Assembly (NCBI RefSeq): GCF_000007605.1 | Contig: NC_003361.3 | Span: 1-64,000, forward strand | Source of the DNA: Chlamydia caviae GPIC | GTDB taxonomy: Bacteria > Chlamydiota > Chlamydiia > Chlamydiales > Chlamydiaceae | Direction of reading: 5' to 3' | Length of the DNA: 64,000 bases | In this document: positions 47,847 through 56,821 of the stretch, one piece after another | How the letters are laid out: each line of letters starts with the position of its first letter | Numbering within the stretch: the stretch's first letter is position 1 | The notes under the pieces: model-generated | What the model saw: only the letters and a program-made list of their open reading frames with translations | The model's database searches: none | Told to the model about the DNA's origin: nothing | Made by a program: the position numbers and the translations under genes

Positions 47847-49352
47847 ATGGATTGTCAATCCGAAATGCTTTCTCACAATCAGGTAATTGGTGCATACCAC
47901 ATCAAGAAGCTCTTGAGTAAGAAAGAGGGAAGCACAGTATATCAGGGTGTCCATCCCGATACTCTACAGCCTGCAGCTATTAAAGTTCTTGCAACGCCTT
48001 TGGTTACTGATACACCACGAGTTCATAATTTCTTAAAAGAAGCACGGATTATTGAGCAGATCTCACATCCTAATATTGTTAAGCTATATCAATATGGACA
48101 ATGTCGAGAAGGTCTATATATAGCTATGGAATATATTCAGGGAGTTTCTCTTCGACACTACATCCTCTCTCAGCTCATTCCCTTATCACGTGCTATCGAT
48201 ATTATCCTACACATCGCACAAGCTATTGAATATTTACATAGCCGAGGCATACTCCATAGGGATATAAAACCAGAAAATATCCTTATAACATCTCAAGGAA
48301 ACATCAAACTTATAGATTTTGGCCTTGCGATAAGTTCTATAGATAAGGACGCTCGTCCTTTATATTTAGGAACACCATCGTATATGAGCCCTGAACAACG
48401 TCAGGGAGATAAGATTTCTGAACTTTCAGAAATCTATTCCTTAGGCTTAATAGCCTATGAATTGATCTTAGGGAATTTAGCTTTAGGTAAAGTCGTTTTG
48501 TCCTTAATTCCAGATAGAGTGAGTAAGATCTTAGCGAAGGCTTTACAGCCTTCTCCTACAGATCGTTACGCATCTATGAAGGAGTTCATTATTGACTTAC
48601 ATAGATACCGTCATGGCGAAGATCTGCAAAAAGATCTGCGGAATAAAGATCATACAGCCATGGTGAATGATCAGCTATATCATCAGAGATTCTGGTTATC
48701 TCCCTTAGAGATTGTGGTTCCTGAATACCTAGCAGTTTCTATACATGAACACGGTTATCCTACGCATCCCCACGTATACTACGAAGCTTATATGAGTGGA
48801 GATACTTTTAGATTATGGTTTTGTTATAGTCTTTCGGGAAATCCAACTTTAGTATTAACTGTTATGAAAAGCTTCGTAAGTCAATGGGGTCATGAAGAGA
48901 ACATTCGAAGCACAATTCGTAAAATGCATAGCGAATTAATGCGTATCAATGTTCCTATCAATGGAAAAGGAATCTCCTTATTTTGTGTAACGATCCCTAA
49001 AGAAAAAAAGGAACTTTCTTGGATTGCTTGTGGGAAAACTAGTTTCCGGTTAAAAAAACAAGGAAAGGTTCCTGAGATTTTTACTACTTCGTCCGCGGGT
49101 TTAGGGAAAATTAGTTCTTTACAAATTCAGGAAACCAAGGTTGCATGGGAAATAGGTGATGGAGCAGTATTACATACCTTACAGGCAGACGATTCCATGT
49201 CATCTTTACATAGTCCTTTATTCACAGAGTTGAAAGATAGAGGACAAACAGCTATATTCTGCCCAATAGAGAGCGTACGGTACGGGATAGAAGAAAATCA
49301 TGACGGAAATCTTTGTCCCTCAACACTTATCAGCTTAAAAAGAATCCGGTGA
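47847..49352 (+). CDS. pkn5: Serine/threonine protein kinase Pkn5
   Basis: Residues 15 to about 265 are a Hanks-type kinase domain. Lys46 lies in AAIKVL, the catalytic loop is HRDIKPEN (D139, K141, N144), the Mg-binding motif is DFG at residues 157-159, and GTPSYMSPEQ is intact, so activity is possible. The C-terminal 230 residues have no recognised domain and no membrane segment. The gene is embedded between cdsQ and cdsC. Its TGA overlaps the cdsC GTG, indicating coupling. Published work treats Pkn5 as a secretion-associated kinase, but targets are uncertain. Confidence 0.88.
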   Translation: MDCQSEMLSHNQVIGAYHIKKLLSKKEGSTVYQGVHPDTLQPAAIKVLATPLVTDTPRVHNFLKEARIIEQISHPNIVKLYQYGQCREGLYIAMEYIQGVSLRHYILSQLIPLSRAIDIILHIAQAIEYLHSRGILHRDIKPENILITSQGNIKLIDFGLAISSIDKDARPLYLGTPSYMSPEQRQGDKISELSEIYSLGLIAYELILGNLALGKVVLSLIPDRVSKILAKALQPSPTDRYASMKEFIIDLHRYRHGEDLQKDLRNKDHTAMVNDQLYHQRFWLSPLEIVVPEYLAVSIHEHGYPTHPHVYYEAYMSGDTFRLWFCYSLSGNPTLVLTVMKSFVSQWGHEENIRSTIRKMHSELMRINVPINGKGISLFCVTIPKEKKELSWIACGKTSFRLKKQGKVPEIFTTSSAGLGKISSLQIQETKVAWEIGDGAVLHTLQADDSMSSLHSPLFTELKDRGQTAIFCPIESVRYGIEENHDGNLCPSTLISLKRIR

Positions 49353-52078
49353 AAATAGTGACGTCGAACATTGGAAGAAAGATCTTACAGGTCATAAATA
49401 AGAAAAAAGGGAAAATAGGTGTACTTTCTGTTCTGTTTTTCTTGGACCTGGTTTTACTTGGTGTAAATTCTCAAAAACCACCAATTAGTGAACCAAGATC
49501 TCGAGCTAAAAACTCCCAGGCTGACGAGAAAAGCCAAATTGCCGCTTGTCCTAAGAACATAGTGAATAAGACCTCGGCAAGAAAATCTGAGAAGCAATCT
49601 ATTGCTAAAAACGTAACACAGAATCAGCCGCGTCATTTTAAAAAGTCTACGCAGACATTCTCCCCAGGGTTTTCTGAGGGATCTCCGTTTGCTAAACCTG
49701 AAGTTAAAAAACGCCCTCTCGATAACCGTTACACACAAACCGCTGCAAAAAAAAACCCACGCTTCCTTCCTAAACAAGAAGAAAAAACCGAAGTTGTCGA
49801 AGAGAAGAGTGAAGATGCACAAATTTGGGAAGATAAGCGTGCTTATGCTAAACGTGCTGTAAATGCTATAAACTTTAGCGTAAAAAAGCTTGTTGAAGAA
49901 AGCGAAAAAAAGAGTGCAAATGAAGAAGGCTTTAAAATTGATAACAAAGCATCTTCGCAATCTATAAAAACACAATCTCCAGATAAGCAGCCTTCTGTTG
50001 ATACAGTAGCAGTACACGCCGATCCCGAAAAAGATGATAAGCAGCTTCCCCCAACATTATTGAAAGGGAAGCAAATTACTTGCGCCGATCTTAAAGATAA
50101 CGGCTATACTGTAAACTTTGAAGACATCTCTGTTCTTGAATTATTACAATTTGTCAGTAAGATTTCTGGAACAAATTTCGTTTTCGACAGTAATGACTTA
50201 AACTTTAATGTCACCATTGTTTCTCATGATCCTACATCTGTAGACGATCTTTCTACAATCCTTTTACAAGTCTTAAAAATGCATGACTTGAAAGTGGTAG
50301 AACAGGGAAATAACGTTCTTATTTATCGTAACCCTCGCATTTCTAAATTATCTACCGTGGTTACCGACGGTTCTGCAAAGGATAATTGTGAAGCTGTTGT
50401 GGTTACTCGTGTATTCCGTTTATACAGCGTACATCCGACATCTGCTGTAAATATTATTCAGCCTCTACTTTCGCACGATGCTATAGTCAGTGCTTCAGAA
50501 GCTACACGACATGTCATTGTTTCTGATATCGCAGGAAATGTTGAGAAAGTCGGAGAGCTGTTAGCAGCTTTGGACAGTCCAGGGACATCCGTGGATATGT
50601 CAGAGTATGAAGTGCGTTATGCAAATCCTGCTTCACTAGTGAGCTACTGCCAGGATGTCCTCGGTGCTATGGCTGAAGAAGAAGCTTTTCAGATCTTCAT
50701 ACAGCCAGGAACAAATAAGATTTTCGTAGTGTCTTCGCCGCGCTTAACTAGCAAGGCAATACAACTACTAAAATCTCTGGATATTCCAGAAATGGCACAT
50801 ACATTAGATGATGTCACAAGCCCCGCCTCAGCTTTAGGAACATCAGGAGCTGCAAATCCTAAAAGCTTGCGTTTTTTCATGTACAAGCTGAAGTATCAAA
50901 ACGGCGCAGCTATTGCTCAGGCAATTCAAGATATTGGTTACAATCTCTATGTGACAACAGCGATGGATGAAGATTTCATCAATACGCTAAACAGTATCCA
51001 ATGGCTAGATGTTAACAACTCTATCGTTGTTATCGGAAACCAGACAAATGTAGATAAAGTTGTTAGCTTACTGAATGGTTTAGATCTACCTCCAAAGCAA
51101 GTATATATCGAAGTATTGATTCTAGAGACTAGCTTAGAGAAATCTTGGGATTTCGGAGTTCAGTGGGTAGCACTTGGAGATGAACAAGGTAAGGTTGCCT
51201 ATGCTTCAGGATTATTAAGCAATACAGGTCTTGCTAATCCTGCAAAAGCTACAGCACCTCCTCTAAAACCTTCTCCAGGAGATATTCCGTTACCGACACC
51301 TGGTCAGTTAGCAGGCATTAGCGATATGATGTATGCATCCTCAGCTTTTGGATTGGGGATCATAGGAAACGTTCTTAGCCATAAAGGGAAATCTTTCTTA
51401 ACCTTAGGGGGACTACTCAGCGCTTTAGATCAAGATGGCGATACTGTCATTGTTCTTAACCCAAGAATTATGGCTCAGGATACACAACAGGCATCTTTCT
51501 TCGTTGGGCAGACGATTCCTTTCCAAACGACAAGTACGATCATTCAGGAGACAGGAACTGTCACACAAAATATCGAATATGAAGATATCGGTGTTAACCT
51601 TGTTGTCGCTTCAACGATTGCTCCAAATAACGTCGTCACTTTACAAATAGAACAAACTATTTCTGAACTACATTCTGCTCAGGGAACTCTTACACCTGTA
51701 ACTGATAAAACATACGCAGCCACACGTTTACAAGTTCCAGATGGATGTTTCTTAGTAATGAGTGGTCATATCAGAGATAAAACTACAAAAATTGTTACGG
51801 GAGTGCCTCTGCTAAACTCTATACCTTTAATTCGAGGTTTGTTCAGCAGAACAATAGATCAAAGGCAAAAACGTAACATTATGATGTTCATTAAGCCTAA
51901 GGTTATTAGTAGTTTCGAAGAGGGCACAACATTAACGAATAAAGAGGGTTATAGATATAACTGGGAAGCTGATGAAGGATCTATGCAAGTAGCACCACGA
52001 CATGCTCCTGAATGTCAGCGCCCTCCTGCATTACAAGCAGAAAGTGATTTTAAAATGCTAGAAATAGAAGCCCAATAA
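49349..52078 (+). CDS. cdsC: Type III secretion outer-membrane secretin CdsC
   Basis: CdsC is the SctC secretin forming the outer membrane channel. The GTG at 49349 overlaps the pkn5 stop (GTGA) and gives a 909-residue protein starting MKIVTSNIGRK. A TTG 12 codons upstream is less likely. A hydrophobic signal (about residues 22-40) is followed by a basic, disordered region (about 45-230). N-domains follow (VLELLQFVSKISGTNFVFDSNDLN), then the secretin core (VLNPRIMAQDTQQASFFVGQTIPFQT; GVPLLNSIPLIRGLFS). The long disordered insert before the N domains is larger than in YscC (about 600 residues). Confidence 0.93.
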   Translation: MKIVTSNIGRKILQVINKKKGKIGVLSVLFFLDLVLLGVNSQKPPISEPRSRAKNSQADEKSQIAACPKNIVNKTSARKSEKQSIAKNVTQNQPRHFKKSTQTFSPGFSEGSPFAKPEVKKRPLDNRYTQTAAKKNPRFLPKQEEKTEVVEEKSEDAQIWEDKRAYAKRAVNAINFSVKKLVEESEKKSANEEGFKIDNKASSQSIKTQSPDKQPSVDTVAVHADPEKDDKQLPPTLLKGKQITCADLKDNGYTVNFEDISVLELLQFVSKISGTNFVFDSNDLNFNVTIVSHDPTSVDDLSTILLQVLKMHDLKVVEQGNNVLIYRNPRISKLSTVVTDGSAKDNCEAVVVTRVFRLYSVHPTSAVNIIQPLLSHDAIVSASEATRHVIVSDIAGNVEKVGELLAALDSPGTSVDMSEYEVRYANPASLVSYCQDVLGAMAEEEAFQIFIQPGTNKIFVVSSPRLTSKAIQLLKSLDIPEMAHTLDDVTSPASALGTSGAANPKSLRFFMYKLKYQNGAAIAQAIQDIGYNLYVTTAMDEDFINTLNSIQWLDVNNSIVVIGNQTNVDKVVSLLNGLDLPPKQVYIEVLILETSLEKSWDFGVQWVALGDEQGKVAYASGLLSNTGLANPAKATAPPLKPSPGDIPLPTPGQLAGISDMMYASSAFGLGIIGNVLSHKGKSFLTLGGLLSALDQDGDTVIVLNPRIMAQDTQQASFFVGQTIPFQTTSTIIQETGTVTQNIEYEDIGVNLVVASTIAPNNVVTLQIEQTISELHSAQGTLTPVTDKTYAATRLQVPDGCFLVMSGHIRDKTTKIVTGVPLLNSIPLIRGLFSRTIDQRQKRNIMMFIKPKVISSFEEGTTLTNKEGYRYNWEADEGSMQVAPRHAPECQRPPALQAESDFKMLEIEAQ

Positions 52079-52145
52079 ATGCTATATAGAAAAAATAAGA
52101 TGATATTCTACGCCATGGAATAGCTTCTGACTCTGTTGTACTTCA

Positions 52146-52210
52146 GGGGGAAAGCCAAGAAAACATCGTCGGCCGTATGATTGTTGTTTTCTTGGCTTTT
52201 TTATTCCCCC
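52146..52210 (+). terminator. Terminator of the type III secretion operon
   Basis: An imperfect stem pairs AAAGCCAAGAAAAC (52151-52164) with GTTTTCTTGGCTTT (52186-52199), followed by T residues. GGGGG at 52146-52150 can extend it with CCCCC at 52206-52210. It ends the operon about 70 bases after cdsC. Confidence 0.8.
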
Positions 52211-52221
52211 AATTTTATACT
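52192..52221 (+). promoter_or_regulatory. Promoter of tRNA-Thr overlapping the cdsC terminator
   Basis: TTGGCT (52192-52197) and TATACT (52216-52221) are separated by 18 bases, and the tRNA begins 17 bases beyond. The -35 box is inside the 3' arm of the cdsC terminator hairpin. Confidence 0.5.
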
Positions 52222-52237
52222 TATCTTTTCTTTTTTC

Positions 52238-52310
<73 letters not shown>

Positions 52311-52403
52311 AACATGGTAAAAAATATTTTCAGAAAATAAAAAGAACACTTTCCGTCTGATGACTTCTTAGTGGAAAGGCAGGGACTTCTAAAGAGTACG
52401 ATC

Positions 52404-52715
52404 ATCTCATAATAGCGATTATGAGATTTGGTGTTTTGCTTTCTATTTTAGAACTTTTTCTTCATCTATTTCTATAATGAACACCCATACTCATAAATGA
52501 CTATGCGAAAGTCCATAGAATTTCTCTAATTCATTGAAACATCTGTTAGGGAGAAGGAAGGGACAACGGATGTTTCCTAAGATGCTAGGGTCCTTAGGAA
52601 ACGTTGTCCTCGAAGCTTTTCAAGATCCCTTTTACAAGGTATATTGGGGCTTTTAATGGCCTCAGGGAGAACATTACTGTTGTCCGTATACGGTGATGCG
52701 AGGGTATTAAAAGCC
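52404..52715. other. Hairpin-rich non-coding region downstream of mcsB
   Basis: About 400 bases between tRNA-Thr and the mcsB stop contain no gene but much secondary structure. A perfect 10-bp hairpin lies at 52404-52427. A 12-bp helix joins 52536-52547 and 52565-52576. A competing 17-bp helix with one bulge joins 52561-52581 and 52593-52609. A 10-bp inverted repeat joins 52648-52657 and 52706-52715 and includes the mcsB stop. It may be the mcsB 3' untranslated region or a separate RNA on either strand. It does not match rnpB, tmRNA or SRP RNA signatures that I looked for. Confidence 0.5.
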
Positions 52716-53783
52716 GGTAGGGGATAAGTTGCTCGCAAGTTTCTTTAACACATCCGCGCGTAATTGCGTGATGACTTCTTTTTGCAGATTTTTATTATCT
52801 GCAGGTTGTTGTGAGAGCGCTAAATGTCCACGACGTGCTTGCCAGAATACAGGATTCCACATAGGGCTATTGTCAGCTCCTTGGATCCATCCTAGACTGA
52901 TCCCTAATTGAATCCAGCTTAACGCGTCTAATGTTTCCTGAAGGTCTAAATGATACGCATGCGTAAGCAGGCCTAACGCGCGTAGAATATGATTTTTTAA
53001 CTCTCCAGAATTTTGTTCAGCAGCCTTCTTTTTAGCAGAGGCTTCTGCAACAGATATTTTCGATGACCATATTCTTAATGATGATAAGATCTGCTCTTCA
53101 GTAAGCCCTAAAGAGTATTTATTGGATAATACTAGCATATTTCCAATGTACCCTGGCGTTGCTGGCAGTATTCCTGAACAAGCAACTTCTGTATCCTCAT
53201 CAATAATATCGTTTAATTCCTTAGAATATACTAATGCCGGAGCATGCAAGAAACACTGACTTTTTAGTCCTGTACCGCATTCTCGAGGATTTGTAGTTAG
53301 AAAACCAAAATCTGAAGAAAAAGCAAACTCTAACTTCTCATTAAGATAAGCATCTAATCGTACAAGCTGATCTAAAGCTTTTTCAGGCTCACAGGTAAAA
53401 TCTATAGTATGGAGAATCAGATGATCTCGGAAATTTATAGCTGCTAGGATAGTTCCAGAACGATTTACAATAAGAGCTTCGCCTTCAGGGTTCCCTGTTA
53501 GGTCATAGGGAAATAGAAAATGCTCCATAAGAAATTCTTTTTGCCAAGCAGGAGCCTCTTTAAGAGGTAAAACTAGAAACTCATCAAAACCTTCAATAGC
53601 ATTGAAATGCGAAGAAATAGCCTCTAAAATTTCCTGCTTTTTCTCCCTAGATAAACAAGGAAGAAACTTCGCTATGGAAAGATTCCTAGATAGTGAGAAC
53701 GTTGTTATCGGCCAGGTTTTATTTGTAGGAGGGGCGTCTTTCTTACTAGCAAAATTAAGAAGTAAGTCATTGGGAAGAATCAT
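52707..53783 (-). CDS. mcsB: Protein arginine kinase McsB-like (ATP:guanido phosphotransferase)
   Basis: The 358-residue protein has the guanido kinase core, with LTTNPRECGTGLKSQCFLHAPAL (the GTGL loop and an adjacent Cys) near residue 165. The chlamydial annotation is often karG or arginine kinase. Pairing with mcsA identifies it as McsB, which phosphorylates protein arginines and in Bacillus marks proteins for ClpCP. It overlaps mcsA by 17 bases, so translational coupling is likely. Confidence 0.88.
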   Translation of the reverse strand: MILPNDLLLNFASKKDAPPTNKTWPITTFSLSRNLSIAKFLPCLSREKKQEILEAISSHFNAIEGFDEFLVLPLKEAPAWQKEFLMEHFLFPYDLTGNPEGEALIVNRSGTILAAINFRDHLILHTIDFTCEPEKALDQLVRLDAYLNEKLEFAFSSDFGFLTTNPRECGTGLKSQCFLHAPALVYSKELNDIIDEDTEVACSGILPATPGYIGNMLVLSNKYSLGLTEEQILSSLRIWSSKISVAEASAKKKAAEQNSGELKNHILRALGLLTHAYHLDLQETLDALSWIQLGISLGWIQGADNSPMWNPVFWQARRGHLALSQQPADNKNLQKEVITQLRADVLKKLASNLSPTGF

Positions 53784-54285
53784 GCGAATTCTGATTTTTT
53801 AAATGATTAATCTGGTCTCGTATTACAGCAGCTTGCTCGTAATCTTCACGAGCTAACGTATCCTGAAGAGCCTCATTTAAAGCTATGAGTTTAAGAAGAG
53901 GGTTCATACTCGCCGCTTCTCCAGGAGCGCGACCAATATGCAAGCAACCGCGACTAGTGTCAGAAGTTGCCGAAGAGAAAATCGCTTTAGTATGCATTAG
54001 CTTGGCAATAAGCTGTGTTTTGAAATTAGCATAACATAAATGACAACCAAATAACTGATCTTCATCAGCAGTCGGTTGCCATACAGTTTTGCAATTACCA
54101 CACTCTAAAGTTACTAAAGATCCCGAAATCCCCACAGCAGTGTTGTCACGACTGTAGTAGTGACTGGGACAAGGACAAGACTCACATACATAAGAACGTA
54201 AAATCTTATCCTTATCTACTTCAGTATAGCAAATCATTGCTGGCTTTTGACAGTGATAACACTGATGAGGTTTAGAAGTCGCCAT
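53767..54285 (-). CDS. mcsA: McsA-like zinc-binding protein with UVR domain
   Basis: The 172-residue protein has CxxC pairs (CYHCQKP, CESCPC, CGNCKT, CHLC) typical of McsA zinc binding. A C-terminal UVR motif (ALNEALQDTLAREDYEQAAVIRDQINHLKN, about residues 135-165) can contact Clp ATPases or UvrB. It would activate McsB. It lies first in the mcsA-mcsB pair, downstream of tRNA-Lys on the same strand. Confidence 0.88.
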   Translation of the reverse strand: MATSKPHQCYHCQKPAMICYTEVDKDKILRSYVCESCPCPSHYYSRDNTAVGISGSLVTLECGNCKTVWQPTADEDQLFGCHLCYANFKTQLIAKLMHTKAIFSSATSDTSRGCLHIGRAPGEAASMNPLLKLIALNEALQDTLAREDYEQAAVIRDQINHLKNQNSHDSSQ

Positions 54286-54397
54286 GGAGATCTACCATTA
54301 AAGCCAAATACTAATACACCCAGTACCAATAACAAAAAAGTGACAAAGGAGAAAAAGGTTTTTTTAAAGAAACGTAAAAGAACCAAGAATAATCAAC

Positions 54398-54470
54398 TGG
54401 GCCTTGAAGGATTTGAACCTTCGACCCCCTCATTAAAAGTGAGGTGCTCTAACCGCTGAGCTAAAGGCCC
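54398..54470 (-). tRNA. tRNA-Lys (anticodon TTT)
   Basis: On the minus strand a 73-base cloverleaf folds with acceptor GGGCCTT/AAGGCCC, anticodon stem CCTCA/TGAGG and loop CTTTTAA giving TTT. The T arm is GAAGG/CCTTC and the discriminator is A. It lies 26 bases after tRNA-Glu. Confidence 0.97.
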
Positions 54471-54496
54471 GAAGTGCACTTGATAATTTTACATTT

Positions 54497-54571
54497 TGAC
54501 CCCAAGGGGATTCGAACCCCTGTTACCGGAATGAAAATCCGATGTCCTGGGCCAGGCTAGACGATGGGGCC
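54497..54571 (-). tRNA. tRNA-Glu (anticodon TTC)
   Basis: On the minus strand a 75-base cloverleaf has acceptor GGCCCCA with TGGGGTC, anticodon stem TCGGA/TCCGG and loop TTTTCAT giving TTC. The T arm is AGGGG/CCCCT and the discriminator is A. It also supplies the glutamyl-tRNA used by HemA. Confidence 0.97.
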
Positions 54572-54606
54572 AAGACAACTACAATATTACTAGTTCTACT
54601 CCTTTA

Positions 54607-54673
54607 GAGCAATCTTTTCCTCTCTTTGTTTTATATGAAAAACCAAAGAAAGAGAGGAGGATAAAGATTGCTC
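54607..54673 (-). terminator. Long inverted repeat between frr and tRNA-Glu
   Basis: GAGCAATCTTT (54607-54617) pairs perfectly with AAAGATTGCTC (54663-54673), with further inner pairing of CTCTCTTT with AAAGAGAG. Length and position suggest a terminator of the rpsB-frr operon or a processing site before the tRNAs. A long T tract is lacking. Confidence 0.5.
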
Positions 54674-54690
54674 ATAAGAAACAGAACTTA

Positions 54691-55233
54691 TCATATCGAC
54701 GAAAGTTCAGCTTCTTTTTGCTTTGTGATTTCGTCGATTTGCTTACAGAACTTATCTGTTAATTCCTGGACTTTCTTTTCCATTCCTTTAACAGCATCTT
54801 CTGTTAAGTCAGAATCTTTTTTTAACTTGTCGTTAGATTCCCTACGGATATTGCGAATAGCTACTTTCGCTTCCTCAGATTTACGACGTAACTGCTTGAT
54901 AACTTCATTTCTGTATTCTGCAGTAGGCTCTGGAACCTTAATACGTACTATGGTTCCTTCTACATCGGGTTGCAAATTTAAATTTGCAGCAATGATACCC
55001 TTAGATATCGCAGAAACGTTATTCGCATCATAAGGAGAAATAACTAACTGACGTGTATCCGCTACAGAAATAGAGGCTAAATCAGATAGCCTCATTGTGG
55101 TTCCATACACATCCACAGTTACGGTTTCTACTAAAGCAGGATTAGCCTTTCCTGTTCTAAATGATCTAACTTCTTTATGGAAGAATTCTAAAGCAGCAGC
55201 CATTTTCTTTTCGGTATCAGTTAGACTGGACAT
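54691..55233 (-). CDS. frr: Ribosome recycling factor
   Basis: RRF splits post-termination ribosomes with EF-G. I choose the start at 55233 ([11 protein letters not shown]), one base after the pyrH stop, giving 180 residues and a typical family length. An earlier start would overlap pyrH. The signature [27 protein letters not shown] and the C-terminal helix ([24 protein letters not shown]) are intact. Confidence 0.97.
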   Translation of the reverse strand: MSSLTDTEKKMAAALEFFHKEVRSFRTGKANPALVETVTVDVYGTTMRLSDLASISVADTRQLVISPYDANNVSAISKGIIAANLNLQPDVEGTIVRIKVPEPTAEYRNEVIKQLRRKSEEAKVAIRNIRRESNDKLKKDSDLTEDAVKGMEKKVQELTDKFCKQIDEITKQKEAELSSI

Positions 55234-55234
55234 G

Positions 55235-55957
55235 TTAAGCGTCTCCACAAATTAATGTTCCAATATTCTCATCGAAAATTGCTTGTTCTAAAGAATGCTT
55301 AACAAAGCTAAAGACACGAATAGGAATATTAGAATCCATACATAAAGATACGGCAGAAACGTCCATGACACCTAATCCTTGAGCTACGAAATCCTTATAG
55401 CTAATGCGATCGTATTTTACAGCGTCGGTAAACATCAGAGGATCTTTATCGTAAACTCCGTCAACATGCATAGTTGCTTTAAGTAGGATATCCGCTTTTA
55501 ACTCACAGGCGCGCAAAGCTGCTCCTGTATCTGTAGTTAAGTAAGGAGATCCTGCTCCTGTTGTGCAAATTAAAACTTTGCCTTGGCTTAATGCCTCCTC
55601 AGACTTTTGAGGAGTGTATAAATCTGCTAATTGAGGGCAGGAAAGGGTAGAAGTTAATAAACAAGGAATGTCATCAGCTTTTAATGCATCTGCTACTGCC
55701 ATGCCATTAATCAAAGTAGCTAGCATACCCATTTGGTCTGCAGATACGCGATTGATTTGTAGTTCTTTTTGCTGAGCAAGACCTCTTAAGATATTTCCAC
55801 CGCCTATAACAAGAGCTGTTTCGATATCGCTGTTACGTACAGCACGTAATTCTGATACTAATCTGGATAAACGAACTTCATCAATTCGGTTTCCACTATC
55901 TGTTGAGAGAGATTCTCCAGAAATCTTAAATAAGACTCGTGTTATTCGCTTAGACAT
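55235..55957 (-). CDS. pyrH: Uridylate (UMP) kinase
   Basis: PyrH phosphorylates UMP to UDP. The bacterial amino-acid-kinase-fold motifs KISGESL and [12 protein letters not shown] are present, as are the [21 protein letters not shown] region and VDGVYDKDP. The 240-residue length is standard. It is cotranscribed with rpsB, tsf and frr. Confidence 0.97.
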
Positions 55958-55972
55958 ATTTCCTCTCGCTTA

Positions 55973-56821
55973 TTAAGCTCCTATTTTCCATAAAATGAAT
56001 TCCTTCACTTCGACGGAATTGCCACTAGTTTTACTAGCGTCGTCAACCAAACCTTGAATGGTTATATCAGGATTTTTAATGAAAGCTTGTTCTAGTAGAC
56101 AAACATCTTGGAAGAATGTTCCCAATTTGCCACTGATGATCTTATCAATAACAGCTTGAGGTTTTCCTTGTACTTGAGAAGAAATTACTTCTTTTTCTCT
56201 TTCTAAAGCATCTGCAGGCACACTTTCTTTATTTAAGAACAGAGGTTGAGCCGCAACGATGTGCATAGAAATATCTTTAGCCAAGCTTTCTTTATCAGCG
56301 ACTCCAGAAAGAACAGTCACGGAAACAGCTTTCCCGTTGCCGTGAGAGTAAATTCCCACACTTTCTTCTGTTGTTTTTGGTAAATACTTGATTCTGCTAA
56401 TGCGAATGTTTTCTCCGACAGTTTGCATGGTTACAGCACGTAACTCATCAATGGTAAGAGAAGCATCTTGAGATGAAGTTAGAGGTAATAATGCATCTAC
56501 ACTATTTACTTTGTGATTTAAGACATCCTCAACAAGACCATCGACAAAGGTGCGGAATACAGCATTATTAGCTACGAAATCTGTTTCTACGTTAACTTCG
56601 ACAACAGCAGTGCCTCGAGCATCGCTCTTCGCTGCAATAACGCCTTCTTTTGTTTCTCGGTGTTCTTTTTTACTAGCAGAGGCAAGGCCTAACTTACGTA
56701 AGTGAACAACAGCTTCTTCAAGATTGCCATTGCATTCAGCTAAAGCTTCCTTACATTTGGTTAACCCTACACCGGTTTGTTGTCTTAAGAGTTTGAGGGT
56801 TTCCATAGAAAAGTTGCTCAT
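55973..56821 (-). CDS. tsf: Translation elongation factor Ts
   Basis: EF-Ts recycles EF-Tu by nucleotide exchange. The N-terminal UBA-like domain ([35 protein letters not shown]) and [14 protein letters not shown] core are clear. The 282-residue length is usual. The ATG shares its A with the rpsB stop (TAATG), indicating coupling. Confidence 0.98.
   Translation of the reverse strand: MSNFSMETLKLLRQQTGVGLTKCKEALAECNGNLEEAVVHLRKLGLASASKKEHRETKEGVIAAKSDARGTAVVEVNVETDFVANNAVFRTFVDGLVEDVLNHKVNSVDALLPLTSSQDASLTIDELRAVTMQTVGENIRISRIKYLPKTTEESVGIYSHGNGKAVSVTVLSGVADKESLAKDISMHIVAAQPLFLNKESVPADALEREKEVISSQVQGKPQAVIDKIISGKLGTFFQDVCLLEQAFIKNPDITIQGLVDDASKTSGNSVEVKEFILWKIGA

Noticed and set aside
52311..52706. 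rnpB, tmRNA or SRP RNA in the hairpin-rich region
   Set aside because: I searched by eye for GAGGAAAGTC, the tmRNA TTCGA arm with a CCA end and the SRP GGAA/AGCAG loop motifs. Only isolated, non-diagnostic similarity was found.
54247..54459. A + strand frame over tRNA-Lys resembling annotated bogus proteins
   Set aside because: Its end (GLEGFEPSTPSLKVRCSNR) is a typical antisense-tRNA artefact.
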